Shown here: one piece after another, positions 20,934-29,984 of the stretch
How positions within the stretch are numbered: position 1 is the stretch's first letter
Layout: every line of letters starts with the position of its first letter
NCBI GenBank assembly: GCA_964494205.1
Contig: CAZBRD010000011.1
Coordinates: 124,001 to 188,000 of the forward strand
Reading direction: 5' to 3'
Length of the DNA stretch: 64,000 nt
Source of the DNA: JBBTCX01 sp964494205
GTDB lineage: Bacteria > Planctomycetota > Phycisphaerae > UBA1845
Made by a program: the position numbers and the translations under genes
The notes under the pieces: model-generated
Databases searched by the model: none
What the model was told of the DNA's origin: nothing
What the model saw: the letters and a program-made list of their open reading frames with translations, nothing else

Positions 20934-21500
20934 TTATACGCCCTTGGTCGCGGCAGTGATCAGTCGACCGTCACGTTGAAGAATCCTGTCGGCGAAGGCA
21001 ATCAAGTCTCGGTGCGGTTGTGCGCTTGGTCGAATGGCTAGCACTTCGTTGACGCAATCAGTTTCGTGGCCCGGTCCCAACCATGTGGCGAGGCAGCTAA
21101 TCGCGGCTGCGGGTGATCGGCTGATGCCCGCGTGACATTGGCACAGGAGCGAACCGCCGATGCCAGCAATTCTTGTTGCGAAGTATATGATCGAAAGTGC
21201 ATGGTCGATGGTAGGCGGAGTGACCTTCAGGCCTTCTTCTTCCATTCGGCGGTAGCGTAAGCGCAGGCGTGCGGCTTCGATGGGGTCTGATTCGCTCGGT
21301 GCTTCGACATCATCGAAATTGAGTGCCAGCACATGCGCGATGTTGCCGGAATCCGGTGGGTATTCGCGGTGTCCTTTGATGCTGATGATGGCGGTTATCG
21401 AATCGTGTTGGTGATGGCGCAACAGCATGGCCGATTCGGAGAAGCCGAGGACTTTGATTTTAGGATGTGCCTTCACTTCAATCACTATCAACTGCCCCAT
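20934..21500 (-). CDS. Dual-specificity/tyrosine phosphatase-like protein
   Basis: 188 residues. The P-loop QCHAGISRSPAA has the CX5R signature with Cys122 as nucleophile and Arg128 binding phosphate, and a following Ser. Asp63 or Asp64 in NFDDVEAP is a plausible general acid. No signal peptide, so it is cytoplasmic. Related predicted protein-tyrosine phosphatases of this length occur widely in bacteria; the substrate is unknown. It stands alone between hairpin-repeat clusters. Confidence 0.8.
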   Translation of the reverse strand: MGQLIVIEVKAHPKIKVLGFSESAMLLRHHQHDSITAIISIKGHREYPPDSGNIAHVLALNFDDVEAPSESDPIEAARLRLRYRRMEEEGLKVTPPTIDHALSIIYFATRIAGIGGSLLCQCHAGISRSPAAAISCLATWLGPGHETDCVNEVLAIRPSAQPHRDLIAFADRILQRDGRLITAATKGV

Positions 21501-21546
21501 GGCGCGTTAAATGGCGACACCGGCAATTGAAATCGATGTCTTCTAC

Positions 21547-21640
21547 TTCGTTCGCCCTCCGGGCGACCCAACAAGTAAAAGAACCCTAATCCAGGGGCTG
21601 GGAAGCCCCTGGCAACTATCGTGCGCCCTACGGGCGAAAC
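21547..21640. repeat. Dispersed hairpin repeat, copy A
   Basis: 94 nt closely matching copy B at 28648-28737. Shared blocks are the first 20 nt (TTCGTTCGCCCTCCGGGCGA), the hairpin CCAGGGGCT...AGCCCCTGG, the linker CAACTATCGT, and the end block GCCCTA-GGGCGAAAC. Three perfect hairpins result. The copies differ by small indels and substitutions, as expected of an old dispersed element. Confidence 0.75.
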
Positions 21641-21685
21641 TCATGGAGAGTCTCATCCAGGCATTGGTGCCCCCGACGAGTCAAT

Positions 21686-22996
21686 CTATTTCGCTTCGCT
21701 CCAGTCGAAGGCGCGGGTGCCTATGGCGAAGCAGGCGATGCCAATGCCCACGAGGATGCCGCAGGGGATGAGCATTTGTTGTAGTGTGAACTCGCGCCAG
21801 ATCGCACCCTCCATCGCGACGATGGACCATTTGATCGGGCTGATGCTGCTTACCTTTTGCATGAACGACGGGAGAAACATGTAGGGAATCATTGCGCCGC
21901 CGATCATGGCCATGATCGTGAGGACGGCCCAGCCGATGCCGCCGGCGGATTGCTCCGTTTTTCCGAGGACGGAGAGAAGCATCATGATGCCGACGAAGCA
22001 GATGGTGATGCAGAGCACAGCCAATACGAGGTGCGGCACGGAAAACGGTCGCACGCCGAAGCCGAAGCGTGCGATGAGCAACAGGAACGTACAGACGCCT
22101 ATGATGGCGATGGCGCATGCGCCGGCTTTGCCCGCGAGAATGTTGCCCGCGCCCATGGGCGACATACGCAGACGGACCAGTGTGCCGCTGGTACGCTCTG
22201 AAACCAGTGAGATGCCAAAACCGGCTGCACAACCCATGACGCCCCAGATGATGCCTTGCGGAAAGGTGATGGCGTAGGAATTGGCGGGGCCCTTGCGCTG
22301 ACGCACGACGGAGACCACCTTCAGCGGAACGGGGTTCCATGCGCCGGACTCGGCGGAGTCGCCGTCGCCGCCGTCTGATGTTTTCGTGTTTCCCATCGGC
22401 GCTGTTTTCATGAACGACTCAAGCGACGGCAGGAACACGAGCAGCGCGGTTTTGGTGACCAACGGCATCTCCTGATCTGCGGTGATCTCATCCGTCCATT
22501 CTTTTACTTGTCGGCTCATTTTGTCGGAATTGCCGAACAGGTCGGACATGCCTTGAAAGAGAGTCTGGGTGAGCAGACCCTGCAACATTCCTGCTTCGGC
22601 CTGGCGCGAGGGATCGATGCCGAGTTCGAGCTCAGGCGCGGGACCGAAGAGCATGCGGTCGCGCGACTTGCCAAAGCCAGGGGGTAGGACGAGGTAGGCC
22701 ATGCGCTCGCCTTTGCGGACACGTTGTTCAGCGTCCTCCTTCGTGGTTGTTTTGACGTCGAGTTCTTTGCCGGCGTGGAGGGTCGCGATGAACTCGGCGG
22801 ATTCGGGGGTGTTGTCGGTGTCGACGATGAAGATGGGGAGTTTGCTGCCACCACCGCCTCCGCCGCTCATGCCGGAAAAGACGACGCCGAAGAAAATGCA
22901 GTAGATAAGCGGGAAAAAGACGGCGAAGAAAAAGCCTGCTTTGTCGCGAACGAGGAGACGAAGGTCTTTGAAGGTGAGAGCGAGGATTTGGTTCAT
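21686..22996 (-). CDS. ABC-2 type transporter permease
   Basis: 436 residues. One N-terminal helix (about 22-43) is followed by a large extracytoplasmic domain of about 190 residues, then five helices in the C-terminal part. This is the ABC-2 membrane layout of NatB/YhaP- or LinK-like exporters. LVSERTSGTLVRLRMSPMG matches the conserved coupling region of ABC2_membrane_3. A Gly/Ser-rich stretch (SGGGGGGSK) follows the first helix. It lies downstream of its ATPase on the same strand with a 152-nt gap containing a 10-bp hairpin. Substrate unknown. Confidence 0.85.
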   Translation of the reverse strand: MNQILALTFKDLRLLVRDKAGFFFAVFFPLIYCIFFGVVFSGMSGGGGGGSKLPIFIVDTDNTPESAEFIATLHAGKELDVKTTTKEDAEQRVRKGERMAYLVLPPGFGKSRDRMLFGPAPELELGIDPSRQAEAGMLQGLLTQTLFQGMSDLFGNSDKMSRQVKEWTDEITADQEMPLVTKTALLVFLPSLESFMKTAPMGNTKTSDGGDGDSAESGAWNPVPLKVVSVVRQRKGPANSYAITFPQGIIWGVMGCAAGFGISLVSERTSGTLVRLRMSPMGAGNILAGKAGACAIAIIGVCTFLLLIARFGFGVRPFSVPHLVLAVLCITICFVGIMMLLSVLGKTEQSAGGIGWAVLTIMAMIGGAMIPYMFLPSFMQKVSSISPIKWSIVAMEGAIWREFTLQQMLIPCGILVGIGIACFAIGTRAFDWSEAK

Positions 22997-23086
22997 GTTG
23001 GTTTCGCCAATCGTTTCCGGAGTCCGGTCATGCTCCTAAACGCCGTACAAAAGCAGGCGTTTGCCACTCAAGAGACCCTCACCCTA

Positions 23087-23109
23087 CCCTCTCCCTAAGA
23101 GGGAGAGGG
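23087..23109. repeat. Perfect 10-bp hairpin between ABC transporter genes
   Basis: CCCTCTCCCT-AAG-AGGGAGAGGG between the ATPase stop and the permease start. There is no T-run. It could reduce expression of the permease or protect the ATPase mRNA; it is also a common intergenic palindrome type. Confidence 0.5.
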
Positions 23110-23148
23110 ACGTCCTGATGCGTACCCTTGTTCAAATGAAGCCTCATA

Positions 23149-23994
23149 TCAATCACGCAGATTTCGGCCAGTGAGGTTGAGGAACACGCTTTCGAGGTCC
23201 GGGCGATCGACGCTGAAGCGGAGAACTGTCGGGTCTTTGGTGAGCTTGGTCAGCTCCTCCATGGGGTTGGCTGTGTCGATTCGCTGCTCGCCGTCGGCGC
23301 GTTCGACTTTGACGACGCTCTTGCCGCCGTGGGCTTCGATGAGCTTATCCACGTTATCGAGGGCGAGGAGCTTGCCGTGATCGATGATGCCGACGCGGTC
23401 GCAGAGGCGCTGGGCTTCTTCCATGTAATGCGTGGTGTAAACGATGGTGCGGCCTCGGCGCTTCAAGTCGAGAATGTTCTCGAAGATGGCATTGCGCGAT
23501 TGCGGATCGACGCCGACCGTTGGCTCATCGAGGAGCATGAGCGGAGGATCGTGCAGAACGGCCACCCCGAGGTTGAGCCGGCGCTTCATGCCACCGGAGT
23601 ATTTTTTGACGCGGTCCTTCGCGCGATCGGTCAGGCCGACGAGTTCGAGGGCTTTGCGGACGGAATCGGCCAACGGCGAACCGGTTAAGCCCTGGAGCTT
23701 GCCGAAAAAGTAGAGATTTTCTTCGCCGGTCAATTCTTCATAAAGGGCGAGCGATTGCGGTGCGACGCCGATTTTGGCGCGAACCTCAGGTCGCGTGGGT
23801 GAGCCGTTGCCGTTCATGCTGACTTCGCCGGAATCGGGCTGTAGCAGGCCGACGGCGAGGTTGACGGTGGTCGACTTGCCAGCCCCGTTGGGACCGAGCA
23901 GGCCGAAGACCTCTCCCGGTCGCAGCTCGAGCGAAAGGTCGTCGACCGCCACCAGAGAGCCATAGCTCTTGCGAACATTCGAAAGACGCAGCAT
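23149..23994 (-). CDS. ABC transporter ATP-binding protein
   Basis: 281 residues from the ATG at 23994 (MLRLSNVRKSYG); the frame extends 32 codons upstream but those residues fit no ABC family. Walker A is GPNGAGKST, the Q-loop lies in APQSLALYEELT, the signature is YSGGMKRR (a variant of LSGGQ), Walker B is LMLLDEP, and the switch His is in YTTHYMEEA. The C-terminal ~70 residues contain PDLESVFLNLTGR, typical of ABC-2 export ATPases. It energises the permease at 21686. A perfect-match ribosome site is not seen. Confidence 0.88.
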   Translation of the reverse strand: MLRLSNVRKSYGSLVAVDDLSLELRPGEVFGLLGPNGAGKSTTVNLAVGLLQPDSGEVSMNGNGSPTRPEVRAKIGVAPQSLALYEELTGEENLYFFGKLQGLTGSPLADSVRKALELVGLTDRAKDRVKKYSGGMKRRLNLGVAVLHDPPLMLLDEPTVGVDPQSRNAIFENILDLKRRGRTIVYTTHYMEEAQRLCDRVGIIDHGKLLALDNVDKLIEAHGGKSVVKVERADGEQRIDTANPMEELTKLTKDPTVLRFSVDRPDLESVFLNLTGRNLRD

Positions 23995-24134
23995 CCTTGA
24001 AACTCGCTCAACGGTTGCGACAAAGGGATTTCGCAAGTGCCTTATTATGAAAACGACGGACTTTTGAACACACGCGACGCAGAATCGCACCCGACGCGTT
24101 TCAAACTAACTTAGAGCGCACGACAAAACAACCC

Positions 24135-26258
24135 ATGATGACAAGTCGACACAGTTTTGCACAAGCGCCGTGGCTCGCGTGGATGTGCGGGCGCGCGGAG
24201 TGGGTGGCTGCGATGCTGGCGATTGTGTGCTTTGCGAATGTGCTGCCGAATGACTTCGCGGGGGATGGCGGGCCGATCGTTCAGAATAGCGACAAGGTGA
24301 ATAAGCCCGGGCAGTGGTGGACGATCTGGTCGACGGACTATTGGTACAAGGCGGACAGCGAGTGGGCGAACCGCGACCTGCTGTATCGACCAATGGCGGT
24401 GAGCAGCTATCGACTGGTGCGGATGATCGGCGGCGCGAGCGCCTGGCCGCAGCATTTGTGTAATGTGTTGCTGCATGCACTGGCGAGCGCGATGGTGGTG
24501 CGTTTATGTCGCAAGGTAGGCGTGGCGGCATTGGGCGGGTTGGTGGCGGGCGCGGTATTTGCGGTGCTGCCTATTCACTCCGAAGTGCTTGGGAATGTTG
24601 TCGGACGCGCAGATTTGCTCGCGACGTGTGGGATGTTGGCGGCGCTGCTGGCGCAAAGACGTGTGGTCCATGCGGTATCGACGCGGCGAGTTCTTCTTTG
24701 GGGCTTGGTTGTGGCTGTCGCAGCGTTTGTGGCGATGTCGTCGAAAGAGAGCGCTGTCGCACTGGTAGTGATTGTTGCTCTGTTCGATTTTCTTTGGGCG
24801 AGAACGCGAACTGAATCGGTTGGCGGAATTGGTGACAAAACGCCACGTATTGAAGCGTCCATCCTATTGCGACTCGTTTGGGTTCTGGTGCCGACAGCCA
24901 TCTATCTTGCCTTGCGATACACGGTCTTCGGAGGGCGACTACACCAGGCGCCCGCGCTGACCAAGACGGTAAATGTGTTGGTCGACGCGCCGACTTGGCA
25001 GCACTGGCTTGGCGTGGTTCAGCTTTGGGGAATGTATTGGGCGAAGACGTTTTGGCCGGACACGCTCAGCGTGATCTATTCGCTCAACGGTGTGCGGCTC
25101 GCGACGAGCGTGAGTGACGTACATGTAATCATTGGTTTTTGTGCGATCGTAGTGTTGGGTGTGGCTTCGGTGGTTTCGATCAAGCGGCGCGAGTGGTCGA
25201 TTGCGATTCTGACTCTCGCGCTGCTGGTGGCGTATTTTCCGACGTCGAATGCATTTGTGCTGCTTCAAGTGTTTTTCGCGGAACGCATCTGGTATTTGCC
25301 TTCGGTGTTTGTCTGTATTTTGCTCGGAATCGGGTTTGCAAAACTCGCTTCGCGACCAGCGGGTGTGTGGATTGGTGCGCTCCTCGTGGTCGCGATGGTT
25401 GGACGATGCTGGGTTCGCAACGCGGATTGGAAGAACAACGGCACGCTCTATGCTTCTGCTTATCGTGATCGGCCCAATGATGTAGTGGCTATTCACTGTC
25501 TTGCGTTGTGGAAGAGTTCCGTCGGGGAAGATGATGAAGCCATCGCGCTATGGAAGCGGGCGGTGGAGATCGACCTGGGTTACACGAGCGCGCATCGGTT
25601 TCTTGGTCGCGCGTATGCCGCAAGGGGCTTGTTTGCAGAGGCGGTTCATCATTTGCAGGTTGCCAATCTTCAGATACCGGGAGATGCGGAGACAGAGAGT
25701 GAGTTGAAGGCGGCGGTCGCACAGATGTCGGAAGTTTCCAGCGGGCGGCTTGCGGAGCTTCGTCGAAAAGTGGAGGGTGAGCCGGATGATCTTGCGGCGC
25801 AGCTCGCGTTGATTCGCGCATTTCGCGATGCAGGTCAGGTACAGGAAGCTATTCAGTATCAGGAAGCGAACAGTGAACGATTCTTGAATGTGGCTGAATG
25901 GCAACAGGAGTTTGCCGTCACGCTGATTTTTCTGGGGCGACGCGACGAAGCCCTCGAACGGTATGCTAAGGCTTTGGAACTGGCGCCGAATGACGTGCAG
26001 CTGATGGTCGAGTATGCCATGCTGTTGCTGGAGAGGCGGCAAGGCGATGATGTTGTGAAGGCGCAATCTTTGGCGGATCGAGCGGCGGGCGTCGCGCCGG
26101 ATGCGATGTTTGTGCTTGTGTGCCGAGCGGAGTTGCTCGCGTTGCGCGGGGAGTTGCGAGAGGCTGCGGAGCTTTATCGGAAGGCGATGAGTGGACTTCC
26201 GGAGGGACATCCGCAACGGGCAATTTTTGAGCAACGGCTAATGTCACTTGGTGGGTAG
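24135..26258 (+). CDS. GT-C-like multispan membrane protein with C-terminal TPRs (TMTC-like), copy 1
   Basis: 707 residues. About ten to eleven membrane helices span residues 25-430, then TPR-type repeats about 450-700 (EDDEAIALWKRAVEIDLGYTSAHRFLGRAYAARG). The first loop after helix 1 has NDFAGDGGPIV, the place where GT-C glycosyltransferases such as TMTC proteins carry an acidic catalytic motif. Family membership is inferred from layout, and the acceptor is unknown. Pairs closely with the gene immediately downstream. No good ribosome site precedes the ATG; two ATGs are adjacent. Confidence 0.72.
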   Translation: MMTSRHSFAQAPWLAWMCGRAEWVAAMLAIVCFANVLPNDFAGDGGPIVQNSDKVNKPGQWWTIWSTDYWYKADSEWANRDLLYRPMAVSSYRLVRMIGGASAWPQHLCNVLLHALASAMVVRLCRKVGVAALGGLVAGAVFAVLPIHSEVLGNVVGRADLLATCGMLAALLAQRRVVHAVSTRRVLLWGLVVAVAAFVAMSSKESAVALVVIVALFDFLWARTRTESVGGIGDKTPRIEASILLRLVWVLVPTAIYLALRYTVFGGRLHQAPALTKTVNVLVDAPTWQHWLGVVQLWGMYWAKTFWPDTLSVIYSLNGVRLATSVSDVHVIIGFCAIVVLGVASVVSIKRREWSIAILTLALLVAYFPTSNAFVLLQVFFAERIWYLPSVFVCILLGIGFAKLASRPAGVWIGALLVVAMVGRCWVRNADWKNNGTLYASAYRDRPNDVVAIHCLALWKSSVGEDDEAIALWKRAVEIDLGYTSAHRFLGRAYAARGLFAEAVHHLQVANLQIPGDAETESELKAAVAQMSEVSSGRLAELRRKVEGEPDDLAAQLALIRAFRDAGQVQEAIQYQEANSERFLNVAEWQQEFAVTLIFLGRRDEALERYAKALELAPNDVQLMVEYAMLLLERRQGDDVVKAQSLADRAAGVAPDAMFVLVCRAELLALRGELREAAELYRKAMSGLPEGHPQRAIFEQRLMSLGG

Positions 26259-26293
26259 GTAACTGTTTTTCATCATAGAGAAAAAGCAATCGC

Positions 26294-28510
26294 GTGACTG
26301 GATCAGGAACAATTTCGTCAGCAACAGTGGACGGCACGGGTCGAGGCGGAGTGCTCGCGTGGTGCGAAAGCAAAGGCCAATGGATCGCGTTTGCGCTGGC
26401 GGTTGTCTGCTACCTAAACGTGTTGCCGAATGACTTCGCGAACGATGGCGGGCCGATCATTCAGGTCAGCGATAAGGTGAACCTACCGGGGCAGTGGCGG
26501 ATCATCTGGACGACGGACTACTGGTCCAAGGCCGAGGAAGATTGGAAGAACCGCGATCTGCTGTATCGACCGATGGCTGTCAGCTCGTACCGGCTCGTGC
26601 GGACTCTTTTCGGCACGAGCGCGCTGCCGCATCACGTCATCAACATTCTTTTGCACGGACTGGCCAGCGCGCTCGTCGTGCAGCTGTGTCGGCGAGTGAA
26701 TATGACTCCGCTCGCTGCGCTCGCAGCTGGGGCTGTGTTTGCGGTGCTGCCGATCCACACGGAAGTGTTGGGCAACATCGTTGGGCGAGCCGATTTGTTG
26801 GCCACATGCGGGCTGCTCACGGTGTTGTTGGCGCACTATCAATTGATAAACGCCCCAAGTGTCGGGCGTGCAGCTGCGTGGGGGCTTGCATCGGCGGTCG
26901 CGGCGTTTGTAGCCATGTCGTCGAAGGAGAGCGCGGTTGCGCTGGTGGGGATTCTGGCTGTGTTCGATTTGTTCTGGATATGGAACAATTCTAGAGGCAA
27001 GGAGCCGCGCGCGCCTGAATCAGTTGCCGATGAAGTCTCGGCAACAATCACTTCGAATTCGATGTCGCTTGCTAATGCAAACCGGTCGTCATCTCTCCAT
27101 GCCATTCTCTACTTGCCGCTTCGAATGCTGTGGGTGGTCGTTCCAACGGCGTGCTATCTGGCTCTGCGATACAACGTGCTTGGCGGACGACTGCACCAGA
27201 AGCCGGGACTCACTAAGACGATCAACGTGCTTGTCGATGCTCCGCCGTGGCAGCACGCGCTGGGGGTGGTGCAACTGTGGGGGATGTACTGGGCGAAGAC
27301 GTTCTGGCCAGCGTTGTTGAACGTCATTTACTCGATTAACGATTTGCGATTGGCGACCAGCGTGTTTGATGGGCATGTTCTGGTTGGTTTGTCGGTTGCC
27401 GTCGTTTTGGTTTTGGCGACGGTTCGATCGATCAAGCGGAAGGACTGGCTCATCCCTGTCTTGATCCTATCGTTATTGGCCGCCTATTTCCCGACTTCGA
27501 ATTCGTGGGTGCTGATGCAGGTGTTTTTTGCGGAACGCATCTGGTATCTGCCGTCCATTTTCGCGTGCATGTTGATCGGAATCGCGTTTGCAACCATACC
27601 TGCGCGGCCGGTTCGCGACTGGGTGGCTGTGCTGCTGATTGCGGGAATGATCGGTCGTTGCTGGATTCGCAACCCGGAGTGGAAGAACAACGGCGCACTG
27701 TATGCGGCTGCGTATCGCGATGCGCCGAACTCGGTGGTGGCGATTTTCTCGCACGCGATGTGGTTGGTGTCGCAGCGAGAATATGACGAAGGCATCGCGC
27801 TGCTGCACAAAGCCATCGAGATCGATCTGGGATATACGGATGCGTACCGCATACTTGGCCGGGCGTACCTTGAAACTGGACAATACGCACAAGCGGTTCA
27901 TTACCTGCAAGTGGCAAACATGATGGCGCCGGGGCACAAGATGACCGAGGGCGAGCTCGCGCGGGCGACCGAAGGGCTGGCTGCGTCGGTTGGGGACCGG
28001 TTAAAGACTTTGCAGGAAAAAGCGGAGGCAAACCCTGATGATATGGCTGCGCAGGTTGAGCTTGTGCGGGCGTTGCGTGAATCCGGACAGATCAACGAGT
28101 CGCTTGCGTTGTTGGTCAAGCATGATGCGCGCTTCGCCAGTGCCGCAGAATGGCACCACGAATACGCAGTGACGTTGCTCTACGCCAACCGTCGCGATGA
28201 GGGGATTGAGCGGTACGCACGGTGCGTGGCGCTTGATGCTGAAAACGTGATGCTGATTATCGAGTACGCCGCGCTGTTGCACGATAGGCGCGACGAGGGC
28301 GACATGGTCAAGGCGCAGGAGCTGGTTGACCGTGCGGCTAAGCTTTCGCCCGGTGCGCCGGTTGTGCTGGGTTTGCAGGCGGAGCAGTTTGCGCTCAACG
28401 GCAACATTGCGCGAGCGATCGAGCTGTATCGCAAGGCGATGGCGTCGCTGCCGGTGGGGAATCCGCAAAAGGCGTATTTTGAGGAGAGGTTGAAGGCGCT
28501 GGGCGGGTAA
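26294..28510 (+). CDS. GT-C-like multispan membrane protein with C-terminal TPRs (TMTC-like), copy 2
   Basis: 738 residues from a GTG at 26294, 35 nt after copy 1. The same architecture: helices to about residue 460 and TPRs to the end. Long stretches match copy 1, for example NDGGPII, RDLLYRPMAVSSYRLVR, AMSSKESAVALV and GVVQLWGMYWAKTFWP. It has a ~30-residue insertion near residue 235 (PESVADEVSATI) absent from copy 1. Tandem gene duplication is the simplest origin. As for copy 1, glycosyl transfer to exported protein or glycan is inferred from the fold, not shown. Confidence 0.72.
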   Translation: MTGSGTISSATVDGTGRGGVLAWCESKGQWIAFALAVVCYLNVLPNDFANDGGPIIQVSDKVNLPGQWRIIWTTDYWSKAEEDWKNRDLLYRPMAVSSYRLVRTLFGTSALPHHVINILLHGLASALVVQLCRRVNMTPLAALAAGAVFAVLPIHTEVLGNIVGRADLLATCGLLTVLLAHYQLINAPSVGRAAAWGLASAVAAFVAMSSKESAVALVGILAVFDLFWIWNNSRGKEPRAPESVADEVSATITSNSMSLANANRSSSLHAILYLPLRMLWVVVPTACYLALRYNVLGGRLHQKPGLTKTINVLVDAPPWQHALGVVQLWGMYWAKTFWPALLNVIYSINDLRLATSVFDGHVLVGLSVAVVLVLATVRSIKRKDWLIPVLILSLLAAYFPTSNSWVLMQVFFAERIWYLPSIFACMLIGIAFATIPARPVRDWVAVLLIAGMIGRCWIRNPEWKNNGALYAAAYRDAPNSVVAIFSHAMWLVSQREYDEGIALLHKAIEIDLGYTDAYRILGRAYLETGQYAQAVHYLQVANMMAPGHKMTEGELARATEGLAASVGDRLKTLQEKAEANPDDMAAQVELVRALRESGQINESLALLVKHDARFASAAEWHHEYAVTLLYANRRDEGIERYARCVALDAENVMLIIEYAALLHDRRDEGDMVKAQELVDRAAKLSPGAPVVLGLQAEQFALNGNIARAIELYRKAMASLPVGNPQKAYFEERLKALGG

Positions 28511-28557
28511 TGCGCGAGACGCGTCGATTTGACGATGCAGGCGCGAATGGGCCGATC

Positions 28558-28574
28558 TGAGATTTGAAATCTCA
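28558..28574. repeat. Perfect inverted repeat after the GT-C pair
   Basis: TGAGATTT-G-AAATCTCA, 47 nt after the stop of the second GT-C/TPR gene. No T-run follows, so it is a weak terminator candidate or a short palindromic repeat. Confidence 0.45.
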
Positions 28575-28647
28575 AATGAAGGACGGATACTATTCCAACG
28601 GACACATTGCCTACTAAATAGTCTCACGGATCATGGAAACTGATGCG

Positions 28648-28737
28648 TTCGTTCGCCCTCCGGGCGAAACAACAAGAAGACCATTCGTCCAGGGGCTGAA
28701 AGCCCCTGGCAACTATCGTACGCCCTATGGGCGAAAC
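28648..28737. repeat. Dispersed hairpin repeat, copy B
   Basis: 90 nt matching copy A at 21547-21640: same 20-nt first block, same CCAGGGGCT-GAA-AGCCCCTGG hairpin and CAACTATCGT linker, same closing GGGCGAAAC. Three stem-loops; 7.1 kb from copy A in the same orientation. Confidence 0.75.
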
Positions 28738-28826
28738 CCACGTGCGGTTTGTCTTCACGGAGCAGTCATTTAGTTCTTATGTTTTGATTTCTGTGTGTCA
28801 ATTTTCGTCATCAAGTCAAGGAACTC

Positions 28827-29828
28827 ATGTTACAGTCACAAACAAAGTCGATTCCCATTCCGCGAGAGTTTTCTCTGAAGGCTACGGCGTTGAGCCACGG
28901 CTGGCATGAATGTGCGCCGATGAGCTGGTGCGAGGGCGGCGGGTGTTTTCAGGTCATCGAGCGAGTGGATGGCGAGCCCTTTCGTGTATCAGCGGTTGAG
29001 AACGGACGAGGCGAAAACTCACCGAAGTTGAAAGTTCGTGTCGAAGGAAAACATCTCGATGACGCCGTTGTCGGTGTGCTTATCGAGCGAATGCGGACGG
29101 CGCTGGCGGTTGATCGCGACCTGCGAGATTTTTACGAGCTATGCGAGACGCATCCGCGTCTGGGAGTCGTGCCGAAGATCGGCGGCGGAAGGTTGCTGCG
29201 AAGCGCGTCCATGTTCGAGAACATCATCAAGTTTCTCTGCTCGACCAACGTGAATTGGACGCAGGCGGTCAAGATGATTAACCGTCTGGCGCAGCTCGGC
29301 CCGCACCCCACGCACTTTCGGAGCCTCAACTGCTGGCCGTCACCGAAAGAGATTCTGCGGGCGGGAGAGGCATACCTCAAGGAAATCTGTCGCGTCGGGT
29401 ATCGCGCGGAACCGATTCTTATTTTCTGCAAATCGGTCGATAGCGGGCGATTCGATCCGCAGGATCTGGCACGGCAGGCGATGGATGAAGGCGTGTCGAC
29501 GGATGACCTCGTGAAGCAGTTGAAGGAGATCAAGGGAATCGGACCGGCGAGCGCGCACGGGTTACTCTCCATGATGGGTCGCTATGACCACGTGTCGATC
29601 GACAGTGCAACGATCGCCCACGCAGCCGCCGTCCATTTTGCAGGACGCAAGCCGACGCCCCGCGAGGTGATGAAGGTCTATGAGCCATATGGCCAGTGGA
29701 AGAACCTGGTCTACTGGTGCGAGAGTTGGGTGACGTGGGGGACGGCGCGGGAGATCATTCGCGACGCGGGATTGGATGTAGAGCAAAGGAAGACTGCTAA
29801 ATCCAAGGCTCGAGTCAGCAAGAGATAA
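28827..29828 (+). CDS. HhH-GPD DNA glycosylase (AlkA/OGG-like)
   Basis: 333 residues. An N-terminal beta domain (about 1-100) with AENGRGE-type AlkA/OGG features is followed by an all-helical glycosylase domain. The helix-hairpin-helix is LKEIKGIGPASAHGLL (232-247) and the catalytic Asp is Asp259 in DHVSIDSATI. The Lys found at the lyase position of OGG1/EndoIII-type bifunctional enzymes is not evident, so it is probably a monofunctional base-excision glycosylase. The C-terminal region is basic. It is monocistronic, with no close neighbours on the same strand. Confidence 0.82.
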   Translation: MLQSQTKSIPIPREFSLKATALSHGWHECAPMSWCEGGGCFQVIERVDGEPFRVSAVENGRGENSPKLKVRVEGKHLDDAVVGVLIERMRTALAVDRDLRDFYELCETHPRLGVVPKIGGGRLLRSASMFENIIKFLCSTNVNWTQAVKMINRLAQLGPHPTHFRSLNCWPSPKEILRAGEAYLKEICRVGYRAEPILIFCKSVDSGRFDPQDLARQAMDEGVSTDDLVKQLKEIKGIGPASAHGLLSMMGRYDHVSIDSATIAHAAAVHFAGRKPTPREVMKVYEPYGQWKNLVYWCESWVTWGTAREIIRDAGLDVEQRKTAKSKARVSKR

Positions 29829-29879
29829 TCAATATTACGCACCAATTTAATTACTTCTGCCATACTGCATTGCACCTCG

Positions 29880-29908
29880 TTGACAGCGCAGTCGCGAATT
29901 CCTACACT
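29880..29908 (+). promoter_or_regulatory. Strong sigma70-type promoter for the dksA-like/lspA/ribD operon
   Basis: A perfect TTGACA (29880-29885) and TACACT (29903-29908) with a 17-nt spacer. Transcription would begin near 29915, which rules out the longer reading frame from 29880 and supports the start at 29985 or 29994. Confidence 0.65.
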
Positions 29909-29984
29909 GACTGATCTTGTTAACTTGCCGAGGCGGGGTTTTGAGCTTCGGCGGTTTTTGCTTTTCTTACTTTCTTTCAATTGG

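Larger units (their letters stand above)
28511..28826. other. Intergenic region with repeats
   Basis: About 315 nt holding a 17-nt inverted repeat (28558-28574) and repeat copy B (28648-28737). The rest shows no gene, promoter or T-run terminator that I can support. Confidence 0.55.

Noticed and set aside
28827..28860. Possible extension of the glycosylase gene upstream
   Set aside because: Upstream codons enter the repeat copy B region and contain no signal peptide or alternative ribosome site.
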